Both the position numbers and the translations under genes were made by a program. Positions 52,508 to 60,611 of a stretch of DNA of 64,000 bases are shown piece after piece (positions within the stretch are counted from its first letter, which is position 1; each line of letters begins with the position of its first letter). The notes under the pieces are model-generated. The model was not told the origin of the DNA, made no database searches, and saw only the letters and a list, made by a program, of their open reading frames with translations. The stretch is taken from positions 1 to 64,000 of the forward strand of contig NZ_QQWG01000021.1 of NCBI RefSeq assembly GCF_003863355.1. The letters are read 5' to 3'. The stretch is from Ancylomarina euxina (lineage in GTDB: Bacteria > Bacteroidota > Bacteroidia > Bacteroidales > Marinifilaceae).

Positions 52508-53221
52508 ATGAATTGTGTTGTAATTGATGACGATAAACTTTCAAGAAAAGTAGTTGAAAGTTATATTGAAAGAACAGATTATCTGACACTTATTGCTTCT
52601 TATCCAAGTGCAATTGAGGCTATTAATGAGATTAAGAAAAATGATCCTATTGATTTGATTTTTCTTGATGTTGAAATGCCTGAAATGACCGGGATGGAGT
52701 TTTTGAATAGTTTGAATACAACACCTCAAGTTATTATTATCTCATCCAAAGAGCAATATGCATTAGAAGCTTTTGAGTATGATGTATCAGATTATTTGTT
52801 AAAACCAATTTCTTATAGCCGCTTTTTTAAAGCTGTAAATAAGGTTAATAGCCGTGTCGAGAAAAATGGAAATGCAATAATTACCCCAGAAAATAATGAA
52901 ATATTTATTAAGAGTAATTCAACTCTTGTAAAACTTCATTATGATGATATTCTTTGGGTTGAAGCGCTTGAAAACTACGTGGTAGTTAATACTTTTACAG
53001 ATAAGTATACGATCCATTTTACGATGAAAGCAATTGAAGATAAGATGCCTTCTCATCTATTCTCAAGAATTCATCGTTCATACGTTGTGAATTTAAAGAA
53101 GATTGAAATGATAGAGGATAATTCAGTGGTTATCACAACTGATGGCGGATCTAAGTCAATTCCTATAGGGAAATCTTACCGTGAAAAATTGATGGGAGAT
53201 ATCAACTTGATGACTCGCTAA
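52508..53221 (+). CDS. LytTR-family response regulator
   Basis: The 237-residue protein has a receiver domain (1-~118: VVIDDDKLS acidic pair, phosphoacceptor Asp in LIFLDVEMPEMTGMEFL near 54, ISSKEQ and KPIS lysine) and a C-terminal LytTR DNA-binding domain (~135-232: VKLHYDDILWVEALENYVVVNT, FSRIHRSYVVNLKKIE, IPIGKSYREKL). LytTR regulators bind two direct repeats upstream of their targets. No histidine kinase is adjacent, so the cognate kinase lies elsewhere. It is monocistronic and followed by a terminator. Confidence 0.93.
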   Translation: MNCVVIDDDKLSRKVVESYIERTDYLTLIASYPSAIEAINEIKKNDPIDLIFLDVEMPEMTGMEFLNSLNTTPQVIIISSKEQYALEAFEYDVSDYLLKPISYSRFFKAVNKVNSRVEKNGNAIITPENNEIFIKSNSTLVKLHYDDILWVEALENYVVVNTFTDKYTIHFTMKAIEDKMPSHLFSRIHRSYVVNLKKIEMIEDNSVVITTDGGSKSIPIGKSYREKLMGDINLMTR

Positions 53222-53242
53222 GTATTTATCATAAAAAAATAT

Positions 53243-53271
53243 AAAGGGTTTGCACAAGCAAGCCCTTTTTT
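53243..53271 (+). terminator. Terminator after the LytTR regulator gene
   Basis: aagggtttgc pairs with gcaagccctt (one G-U) around acaa and is followed by six T. Confidence 0.85.
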
Positions 53272-53426
53272 CGTATCATCTCACTATATGAATAGATTTA
53301 TTTTAACTGTCGGCTTACTTTTAAAATCTGTATTTTTACATCTCAAGGATAACTGATATTTTTATACGTATCATTTCCTTTTGGCCGGAATTTTTAAGAT
53401 TTTTGTAATCTATTAAATTTAAGTTT

Positions 53427-54620
53427 ATGATTTCCAATCGACAATTATTTCTACAACACGTTGCAACGACCTCTGACTATCCTATTTCACTTGAAATTGA
53501 AAGGGCCGAGGGGATATATATGTACAGCCCAGAAGGAAAAAGATACCTCGATCTTGTATCGGGTGTATCAGTTAGTAATCTTGGTCATGGTCACCCTCGT
53601 GTAAAACAGGCTGTGAAAGATCAGGTGGATAAGTATATGCACTTGATGGTTTATGGTGAATTTATTGAATCACCACAAGTCAAGTTAGCCAAGTTGTTGG
53701 TTGATAATCTACCCGAGAAACTGGATTCAGTTTATTTTGTGAATTCAGGTAGTGAAGCAAATGAAGGGGCTATTAAATTAGCTAAGCGATATACAGGCCG
53801 AAGTGAAATTGTTCACTTTAATAATGCCTATCATGGTAGCACACATGGGACATTAAGCGTATTGGGTGATGAAGAAATGAAAAATGCATATCGTCCACTT
53901 TTGCCCGATGTTCGTCAGATTGAGTTCGATAATATTGTTGATCTTCAAAAGATCACAGACAAAACAGCTTGTGTGATTTTAGAACCTATTCAATCAGAAG
54001 CAGGCTTAATCATTCCTACCCAAGAGTTCTTAGATACTTTACGCAAGCGTTGTGACAAAACCGGTGCACTTCTAATTTTTGATGAAGTGCAAATGGGTTT
54101 TGGACGTACAGGTAAGTTGTTCGCTTTTGAGCATTTCAATGTAATTCCTGATATTCTAACTCTTGCTAAAGCTATGGGGGCTGGCATGCCAATTGGAGCC
54201 TTTATTTCTAAAAAAGAAATTTTAGACAGCTTTAAATCAAACCCGATGTTAGGGCATATCACTACTTTTGGTGGTCATCCTGTTTCTTGTGCTGCTGCTC
54301 TGGCAGGACTTGAAGTTCTCCTTGAGGATAAGATTATTGACGATGTTAAAAGAAAAGGTGAATTATTTATTTCTCTTCTAAAAGATCATCCATTGATTAA
54401 AGGTTTTCGACAGAAGGGCCTTTTTATTGCTGTAAATGTGGAAAATCAGGATGTTATGCTTGAGATAATGAAGCATGCTTACGCACTTGGTATTGTTATG
54501 GATCCATTCTTATTTTATCCCGGGGCATTTCGTATTGCACCCCCATTAGTGATTACTGACGAAGAGATTCATGAAGCCTGTGAGCTTTTAATTCAGGCTA
54601 TGGATGCTGTAAAAATCTAA
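53427..54620 (+). CDS. Class III PLP aminotransferase (acetylornithine-type)
   Basis: The 397-residue enzyme has SGVSVSNLGHGHPRVKQAV near residue 42, YFVNSGSEANEGAIKLAKRYTGR near 105, the YHGSTHGTLS segment, LIFDEVQMGFGRTGKLFAFEH near 218 with the PLP Asp, and the Schiff-base lysine in ILTLAKAMGAGMPIGAFI near 250. Motifs fit the acetylornithine/ornithine aminotransferase group, but no arginine genes are nearby, so the substrate is uncertain; annotation as a broad omega-amino-acid aminotransferase is safer. The next gene's ATG abuts its stop codon directly. Confidence 0.88.
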   Translation: MISNRQLFLQHVATTSDYPISLEIERAEGIYMYSPEGKRYLDLVSGVSVSNLGHGHPRVKQAVKDQVDKYMHLMVYGEFIESPQVKLAKLLVDNLPEKLDSVYFVNSGSEANEGAIKLAKRYTGRSEIVHFNNAYHGSTHGTLSVLGDEEMKNAYRPLLPDVRQIEFDNIVDLQKITDKTACVILEPIQSEAGLIIPTQEFLDTLRKRCDKTGALLIFDEVQMGFGRTGKLFAFEHFNVIPDILTLAKAMGAGMPIGAFISKKEILDSFKSNPMLGHITTFGGHPVSCAAALAGLEVLLEDKIIDDVKRKGELFISLLKDHPLIKGFRQKGLFIAVNVENQDVMLEIMKHAYALGIVMDPFLFYPGAFRIAPPLVITDEEIHEACELLIQAMDAVKI

Positions 54621-55445
54621 ATGATGGTCTTGAAACGATTTCTTATTCTACTGTTGTTCTTTTGTTTAAGTCACGGCTTAATTGCGCAGTCTAAGTTTGC
54701 AGATTCAGAACAATTATTGAATGCTCATTTTGAGGATTTAAAAATGGCATCTAATGACTCATTGAAGTCGAATATTTCTCAAAATATAATGAGAGACCTA
54801 AGGAAGAGCCTGGAAAAGAAAGGAAGTTTTACTTATTCTTATAACGAGATTGTAAATTTAGGGAAAGTGACCTCGTCTGATGAGCAGTTGAGAATTTTTT
54901 CTTGGAATTATACCCTTGAGAATGGTGCTTATAGGTATTTTGCTCTTCTTCAGAAAAGGGATGGACGAAAAATTGCATTGATTGAATTGCATCAAAACCT
55001 GGAGTTGGAAGTCAATATGGAGACTAAGCTTTCAGCAAATCAATGGTTGGGAGCTTTGTATTATCAAATTGTTCCTTTCACACACAATAAAAGAAACTTG
55101 TATCTACTGCTTGGATGGGATGGCAATAAGGATAGAACAAATAAAAAGGTGATAGAGATCATTGGTTTTTCAAAGACAGGTGAGCCCGAACTAGGATTAC
55201 CTGTTATTAATTGGAGAGGGAAACGTTTATCCCGTGTCATTTTTGAGTACTCAAAGCAGGTACAAATGAAGTTGAAATATCACGAGAGAGAGAATTGTGT
55301 TGTTTTTGATCACCTTTCACCGTCGGAATCACGCTATATCAATCAATTTGAATATTACGGACCAGATTTTTCATACGATGCCTTAGAATTTAAAAATGGC
55401 ATATGGCATTTGGTTGAAGAATTTGATGTGAAGAATCTGAATTAA
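54621..55445 (+). CDS. Exported protein of unknown function
   Basis: The 274-residue protein has a signal peptide (LKRFLILLLFFCLSHGLIAQS). The mature part is mixed alpha/beta with aromatic-rich blocks (YTLENGAYRYFALLQKRDGRK, QWLGALYYQIVPF, RNLYLLLGWDGNKDRTNKKVIEI, VFDHLSPSESRYINQFEYYGPDFSYDALEF). I do not recognise a characterised family; similar exported proteins occur in Bacteroidota. The ATG begins at the base after the aminotransferase stop, so the two are translationally linked. The reason for this pairing is not known. Confidence 0.6.
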   Translation: MMVLKRFLILLLFFCLSHGLIAQSKFADSEQLLNAHFEDLKMASNDSLKSNISQNIMRDLRKSLEKKGSFTYSYNEIVNLGKVTSSDEQLRIFSWNYTLENGAYRYFALLQKRDGRKIALIELHQNLELEVNMETKLSANQWLGALYYQIVPFTHNKRNLYLLLGWDGNKDRTNKKVIEIIGFSKTGEPELGLPVINWRGKRLSRVIFEYSKQVQMKLKYHERENCVVFDHLSPSESRYINQFEYYGPDFSYDALEFKNGIWHLVEEFDVKNLN

Positions 55446-55536
55446 TTTTACTTCTCTAAAAATATAATGAACCATTTGAAATGCAGTAGTATTGGTTTTA
55501 TTAATCACTATTACCGATAAAAATATATCTAAAATT

Positions 55537-57501
55537 ATGGCAGAACAATTTATATATCAAACCGAGCAGTTTGCTGATATTAAAATATTAAGATATCAGG
55601 TACCTGGCTTCGAGGACTTGTCTCTTCAACAAAAGGAGCTGATCTATTATTTATCGGAGGCCGCACATTGTGGCCGTGATATTTTGTTCGATCAGAATAA
55701 TAAATACAATCTTAAAGTCCGACGTACTTTAGAAGCCATCCTCTTGTCATACGATGGGGATAGAGAGTGTGAGGATTTTAAGAAATTTGAGGTTTATATC
55801 AAACGAATTTGGTTTTCAAATGGTATACATCATCATTATTCTATGGATAAGATGATGCCAGAATTCACAGAGGAATATTTTGGCGAATTGATTGCTAACT
55901 CCAACTATGAGATGATGCCTTTAATGGCTTCAGAAGATGAAGTTGATCTGGTTCTTCGTTTAACTGATGTTATTTTTAGCGAAGAAGAACAAGCCAAACG
56001 TGTTGTGCTTAATCCTGGAATGGATTTAATTGAGAATTCAGCGAATAACTATTATGAAGGCGTTTCTCAGAAAGAGGTCGAAGAATTCTACAAAGAATTA
56101 GACAAAGGAGATGTCGATCGTCCAATATCAACTGGTTTAAACTCCAAGCTTGTCAAAGAGAACGGTGAGCTAAAAGAGAAGACCTGGAAAGTTGGTGGAA
56201 TGTATACCGAAGCTATCGAAGAGATTGTATTTTGGTTAGAAAAAGCTCTTCCTGTTGCAGATAGTGAATTGCAGCAAGAGGCCTTGATTAAACTGATTGA
56301 ATTCTATAAAACAGGTGATTTAAGCGTATTCGATGACTATTCTATCCTTTGGGTTAAGGATTTGGATGCTCATGTTGATGTTGTAAATGGCTTTATTGAA
56401 GTTTATGGTGACGCTCTTGCCATAAAAGGTAGTTGGGAATCAGTCGTGAATTTTGAAGATGTTGAGGGAAGTAAACGAACTAAAATCATTTCGGATAATG
56501 CGCAATGGTTCGAAGATAATTCTCCTGTTGATTCACGTTTCAAGAAAGATGTTGTAAAAGGTGTAAGTGCCAAAGTGATTACGGTTGCTATGTTGGGTGG
56601 TGATTGTCATCCTGCGACTCCGATTGGAATCAATTTGCCGAATGCGGAATGGATTAGAAAGGAACATGGTAGTAAATCGGTGACGATTGATAATATTACA
56701 CATGCTTACCATCAGGCATCCTTAAAGGGTGGCATGCTTGAAGAGTTTGCTTATAGCGAAGAAGAGATTGCCCGTTCCAAAGCTTTTGGACATCTTGGTG
56801 GGAACTTACATACCGATTTGCATGAGTGTTTAGGGCATGGTTCAGGACAACTACTTCCTGGTGTTGGCATGGATGCTTTGAAAAATTACCATTCTACACT
56901 TGAAGAAGCCCGAGCCGATTTATTTGCCTTGTATTACATTATGGATGAAAAGCTGATTGAGATTGGCTTGGTTCCTTCTTTAGAGGTAGGTAAGGCAGAG
57001 TATGACGGTTACATCCGTAATGGTCTATTAACTCAATTGACTCGAGTTGAGTTGGGCAAAGAGATCGAAGAATCTCATATGAGAAATCGTCAGTTAGTTG
57101 CAAAGTGGGTTTTCGAAAAAGGTGCAGATGATAAAGTCATAGAACGCGTAGAGAAGGAGGGGAAAGTTTATTTTGTGGTTCGTGATTACCATAAATTAAG
57201 AACGCTTTTCGGCGAATTGTTAGAAGAGGTTCAGCGTATTAAATCAGAAGGCGATTTTGAAGCAGGAAAACTTTTGGTAGAGAATTATGCCGTTAAAGTT
57301 GATGAAGCTATTCACAAGCAAGTGAAAGAGCGTTTCGCAAAATTGAACTTGGCTGCTTATGCTGGTTTTATTAATCCAGAATACCACCCTATTTATCAAG
57401 AAGGAATTATTGTAGATGTTGAGATCTCATACCCTATGGATTTTTCAGAGCAAATGTTACATTATTCTGATAAGTATTCATTTTTACCTCACGAAAACTA
57501 A
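55537..57501 (+). CDS. Dipeptidyl peptidase III (M49 family)
   Basis: The 654-residue zinc peptidase removes dipeptides from the N-terminus of short peptides. The M49 signature is HECLGH (about residues 429-434) with the third zinc ligand in EEARADLFALYY (about 456), fitting the family HExxGH and EExRAD motifs. Substrate-side blocks such as GIHHHYSMDKMMPEF and DNITHAYHQASLKGG are also typical. There is no signal peptide, so it is probably cytoplasmic. The frame extends upstream to a TTG (55492), but ATG 55537 is the natural start (MAEQFIYQTEQFADIKI). Confidence 0.92.
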   Translation: MAEQFIYQTEQFADIKILRYQVPGFEDLSLQQKELIYYLSEAAHCGRDILFDQNNKYNLKVRRTLEAILLSYDGDRECEDFKKFEVYIKRIWFSNGIHHHYSMDKMMPEFTEEYFGELIANSNYEMMPLMASEDEVDLVLRLTDVIFSEEEQAKRVVLNPGMDLIENSANNYYEGVSQKEVEEFYKELDKGDVDRPISTGLNSKLVKENGELKEKTWKVGGMYTEAIEEIVFWLEKALPVADSELQQEALIKLIEFYKTGDLSVFDDYSILWVKDLDAHVDVVNGFIEVYGDALAIKGSWESVVNFEDVEGSKRTKIISDNAQWFEDNSPVDSRFKKDVVKGVSAKVITVAMLGGDCHPATPIGINLPNAEWIRKEHGSKSVTIDNITHAYHQASLKGGMLEEFAYSEEEIARSKAFGHLGGNLHTDLHECLGHGSGQLLPGVGMDALKNYHSTLEEARADLFALYYIMDEKLIEIGLVPSLEVGKAEYDGYIRNGLLTQLTRVELGKEIEESHMRNRQLVAKWVFEKGADDKVIERVEKEGKVYFVVRDYHKLRTLFGELLEEVQRIKSEGDFEAGKLLVENYAVKVDEAIHKQVKERFAKLNLAAYAGFINPEYHPIYQEGIIVDVEISYPMDFSEQMLHYSDKYSFLPHEN

Positions 57502-57517
57502 TCTATAAGAGATCTCA

Positions 57518-58198
57518 ATGGTTGGAACGATTGTTAATGTAGGAGCTGTGATTTTAGGAAGTGCTATTGGTTTAGCTTTTCGTTCACGTATTCCCAAACG
57601 CCTTTTCGAGATTGTATTTCAGGCTATAGGATTGTTTACAATTTGTTTAGGTCTGGTCATGGCTTTTAAAGCCAATAATATGTTGATAATGGTCTTCAGT
57701 TTAGTGACAGGATCCTTAATGGGGGAGTGGATTAATATTGAAAAAGGTACCGAGCGACTAAGTGATAAAATTAAGCACAAGCTTGGCAAAGGAGATGACG
57801 CGTCTTTTTCAACAGGGATGATTACAGCCTTCCTATTGTTCTGCATGGGAAGTATGTCTATTTTAGGTTGTTTTGAAGAAGGAATGGGGAAGGGTTCAAG
57901 CCTTTTATTCACCAAATCTATTATGGATGGATTTTCAGCAATTGCGCTAACAGCTGCTTTTGGTATAGGCGTTATGTTCTCGTCCATCCCTTTGTTTATT
58001 TATCAGGCTTCTTTAACTTTATTGGCGATCTTATTCGGGAATATTATGCCTGATGCAATTATTGTTGAATTGACTGGCATAGGTGGTATCTTAATTCTCG
58101 GTTTAGGCATTACTATTCTTGATATTAAAAAGATTCGTGTCTTAAATATGTTGCCAGCCTTGCTCATTGAAGTTGTCTTGTGTTATTTCTTTTTGTAA
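57518..58198 (+). CDS. DUF554 membrane protein
   Basis: The 226-residue inner-membrane protein has about six to seven helices. Family features are the opening VGTIVNVGAVILGSAIGLAF, the SLVTGSLMGEWINIEKGTERL turn, the central FSTGMITAFLLFCMGSMSILGCFEEG and the SLLFTKSIMDGFSAIALTAAFGIGV block of DUF554 (YdfK-like). Function is unknown. It starts 16 bases after the DPP III stop and is followed 43 bases later by the kinase-RapZ fusion. Confidence 0.88.
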   Translation: MVGTIVNVGAVILGSAIGLAFRSRIPKRLFEIVFQAIGLFTICLGLVMAFKANNMLIMVFSLVTGSLMGEWINIEKGTERLSDKIKHKLGKGDDASFSTGMITAFLLFCMGSMSILGCFEEGMGKGSSLLFTKSIMDGFSAIALTAAFGIGVMFSSIPLFIYQASLTLLAILFGNIMPDAIIVELTGIGGILILGLGITILDIKKIRVLNMLPALLIEVVLCYFFL

Positions 58199-58241
58199 TC
58201 AAGAAGCTTTATTTTTATTGATCGTGAAATCATTATTCTTT

Positions 58242-59663
58242 ATGAAGAAAACTATAAAACAAAATATCATCAATCTTTTTGAGCAGTGGTCGGGTGATCA
58301 GTTTGTGAGAACAGAGTTGATACCACCATCAGGATCATATCGTGAATACATTCGTATTATTGGCGAAGAGAAAACAGCGATGGGTGTTTACAATACCGAT
58401 AAAAAGGAAAATAATGCATTTGTAACCTTTAGCCGTCATTTTAAATCCAAAGGTTTACCAGTTGCTGAAATTTTAGCTGTAGATGAATCTAAGGATATTT
58501 ATTTGCAAGATGATTTCGGCGATACCATGCTTTTCGATTATATCCAAATGGAGCGAAAAGGGGATTATTTTCCTGCTTCTCTTATTCTGATCTTAAAAAA
58601 GACGATTAAAGAACTGGTTCGATTTCAAATTGAAGGTCATGAAGGTTTAGACTATTCAGTTGCATACCCACGGGCTGCTTTTGATAAGCAATCTATGATG
58701 TGGGATTTAAATTATTTTAAATACTACTTTTTAAAGCTTGCCAAAATCCCTTTCGATGAACAATTGCTTGAGGATGACTATCTGAAATTTACGGATTACT
58801 TATTGCAGGCTCCAAGTGACTATTTCCTTTATAGGGATTTCCAATCGAGAAATGTCATGTTAAAGGATGGAGAACCTAAATTTATAGACTACCAAGGGGG
58901 AAGAAAAGGTGCTTTACCTTATGACTTAGCTTCACTCTTATACGATGCTAAAGCAGATTTTCCCGAAGCTTTACGAGAAGAGCTTTTAGCTTATTATTTG
59001 GAAGAGTTGAGTCATTATAATCATATCGATATTGAAGGCTTTAAATCGCTTTATTATGCTTTTGTTTTGATACGTATGATGCAGGCTATGGGGGCTTTTG
59101 GTTTTAGAGGTTTTTACGAAAAAAAGGAGCATTTTTTGCAATCAATTCCTTATGCCTTACGTGATTTAAAAGAGGTTTTACAACATTTAGATTTTCCAGT
59201 TCAACTCCCAGAGTTAATGACTGCTTTGGAGAGAGTCTGCGATTCGGAGTTTCTTAAAACGGTTGGTGTGAGCAAAGAGGACAAATTGAATGTATTTATT
59301 CAAAGTTTCTCATATCGAAGAGGGATTCATCCTAATGGTTTTGTTTTCGATTGCCGTATAATTGACGACCCTGTTGGCGATATTCGTTTTGAAGAAAGTC
59401 ATATGAATTCTGAGTTTCTTCCAACATTTTTCAAAGAAGAAACGTGCATGCATGCTTTTCTTAAGTCGATATGTGCTGTTATTGATATTGCTATTGAAAA
59501 ATCACAAAAACAGCAAAATAAACAATTGGATATCTATTTTGGTTGTGTCGGTGGTCAACATCGATCTGTCTATGCTGCAGGATTTATGGCAGAATATATA
59601 AATAAAAAATATGATATTGAAGTTAATTTAAGACATCAAGAACTTGATAATGTAGAGGCTTAA
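58242..59663 (+). CDS. Sugar-kinase-like phosphotransferase fused to RapZ C-terminal domain
   Basis: The 473-residue protein has two parts. Residues ~10-300 form an aminoglycoside-phosphotransferase-like kinase similar to AmgK (anomeric MurNAc/GlcNAc kinase): LQDDFGDTMLFDYI, the catalytic YRDFQSRNVMLKDGEPKFIDYQGGRKGALPYDLASLLYDAK. Residues ~345-470 match the RapZ C-terminal domain (SFSYRRGIHPNGFVFDCRIID and FGCVGGQHRSVYAAGFMAEYI), the part of RapZ that binds GlcN6P and RNA. The P-loop N-terminal half of RapZ is missing. The nucleotidyltransferase downstream supports a MurNAc recycling role. The frame opens upstream inside DUF554 (58167); ATG 58242 is the real start. Confidence 0.85.
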   Translation: MKKTIKQNIINLFEQWSGDQFVRTELIPPSGSYREYIRIIGEEKTAMGVYNTDKKENNAFVTFSRHFKSKGLPVAEILAVDESKDIYLQDDFGDTMLFDYIQMERKGDYFPASLILILKKTIKELVRFQIEGHEGLDYSVAYPRAAFDKQSMMWDLNYFKYYFLKLAKIPFDEQLLEDDYLKFTDYLLQAPSDYFLYRDFQSRNVMLKDGEPKFIDYQGGRKGALPYDLASLLYDAKADFPEALREELLAYYLEELSHYNHIDIEGFKSLYYAFVLIRMMQAMGAFGFRGFYEKKEHFLQSIPYALRDLKEVLQHLDFPVQLPELMTALERVCDSEFLKTVGVSKEDKLNVFIQSFSYRRGIHPNGFVFDCRIIDDPVGDIRFEESHMNSEFLPTFFKEETCMHAFLKSICAVIDIAIEKSQKQQNKQLDIYFGCVGGQHRSVYAAGFMAEYINKKYDIEVNLRHQELDNVEA

Positions 59664-59668
59664 AAGCA

Positions 59669-59818
59669 ATGGGGAAGAAGCGTTGTAAATTATCGAAAAC
59701 TGAATATGCCGATAAGCTATGTAAAGGCGGAGAGAGATACGTGTGTATAAAGTGTGCTCGTGTTGCTAAGAAAGTGAAAAGGCTTTGTGATGCAAAAGAA
59801 ATAAAAAAAACAACATGA
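59669..59818 (+). CDS. 49-residue cysteine-rich basic protein
   Basis: ATG at 59669, 6 bases after the fusion gene's stop, opens 49 codons to TGA at 59816-59818. The protein starts MGKKRCKLSKTEYADKLC and contains RYVCIKCARVAKKVKRLC. Cys residues lie at 6, 18, 26, 29 and 40, a C-x(2)-C with flanking Cys that could bind zinc or a cluster. More than a quarter of residues are Lys/Arg. The TGA overlaps the ATG of the next gene by four bases (ATGA), a clear sign of coupled translation and evidence that the ORF is real. No family is recognised. Confidence 0.7.
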   Translation: MGKKRCKLSKTEYADKLCKGGERYVCIKCARVAKKVKRLCDAKEIKKTT

Positions 59819-60552
59819 TTAATGCGATGATTTTTGCAGCAGGTCTTGGAACCAGACTGCAACATTACACCAAGAATTGTCCTAAAGCATTAGTTAGCTT
59901 GGATGGAAAACCTTTGTTGGAACATTGTATTTTAAAGCTTAAAGCTTTTGGTGTAGATCGAATCGTGATTAATGTGCACCATTACGCAGATCAAATAGAA
60001 GCTTTTCTAAAATTGAAAGATAATTTTGGAATGGATATTTTGATTTCTGATGAAAGAGAGCTTTTGTTGGATACTGGAGGAGCCATTAAAAAAGCAAAGT
60101 CTCTTTTCATTCCCAATGCTCCCATCTTAATTTATAATGTAGATATTTTGAGTTCATTAAACTTAGAGGATCTTCTAGAAGCTCATGAAAGCAAACAGGC
60201 TTTGGCGACTTTGAATCTAAGAGCCAAGAATACCAATAGACATTTGTGCTTTAATCAGCAAGGTTTGTTGTGTGCCTGGAAGAATGATGCCACTCAAGAA
60301 GTGAAAAATGTGAATGAAAGTCATCTTAATTCTAGTGCTTATAGTTTCTCAGGAATTCATGTTATTGATTCTAGCCTATTGGATTTGATTGAAGAAGAAG
60401 GTGTTTTTTCTATCATCGATTTGTATCTGCGTCTGGCAAAAGATTATCCTATTGCTGGATATTATGATGACTCCGATGTCTGGATGGATCTTGGAAAACC
60501 TGAAGAATTATTAAAGGCAGAGACCATTCTTAAAAAATTAAGTAAGGATTAG
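59815..60552 (+). CDS. MurU-like sugar-1-phosphate nucleotidyltransferase
   Basis: The 245-residue enzyme opens with INAMIFAAGLGTRLQHYTKNCPKAL, the GxGTRL-x-P-K nucleotide-binding signature of NTP transferases. Next come LLEHCILKLKAFGVDRIVINVHHYADQI, a TGGAIKKAK segment and the VDILSSLNL metal site. Short NTases of this type next to a kinase of the AmgK class are MurU, which converts MurNAc-alpha-1-phosphate to UDP-MurNAc and so bypasses de novo MurA/MurB. Mannose-1-phosphate guanylyltransferase-like activity is the alternative. It overlaps the Cys-rich mini-gene by four bases. Confidence 0.82.
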   Translation: MINAMIFAAGLGTRLQHYTKNCPKALVSLDGKPLLEHCILKLKAFGVDRIVINVHHYADQIEAFLKLKDNFGMDILISDERELLLDTGGAIKKAKSLFIPNAPILIYNVDILSSLNLEDLLEAHESKQALATLNLRAKNTNRHLCFNQQGLLCAWKNDATQEVKNVNESHLNSSAYSFSGIHVIDSSLLDLIEEEGVFSIIDLYLRLAKDYPIAGYYDDSDVWMDLGKPEELLKAETILKKLSKD

Positions 60553-60575
60553 TCATTTGATTTAGATTAGGTATA

Positions 60576-60609
60576 AAAAAAAATCCATTCTTAAGAATGG
60601 ATTTTTTTT
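60576..60609. terminator. Bidirectional terminator
   Basis: aaatccattctt and aagaatggattt form a 12-bp perfect palindrome with A-run on the left and eight T on the right. It lies between convergent genes. Confidence 0.88.
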
Positions 60610-60611
60610 GT

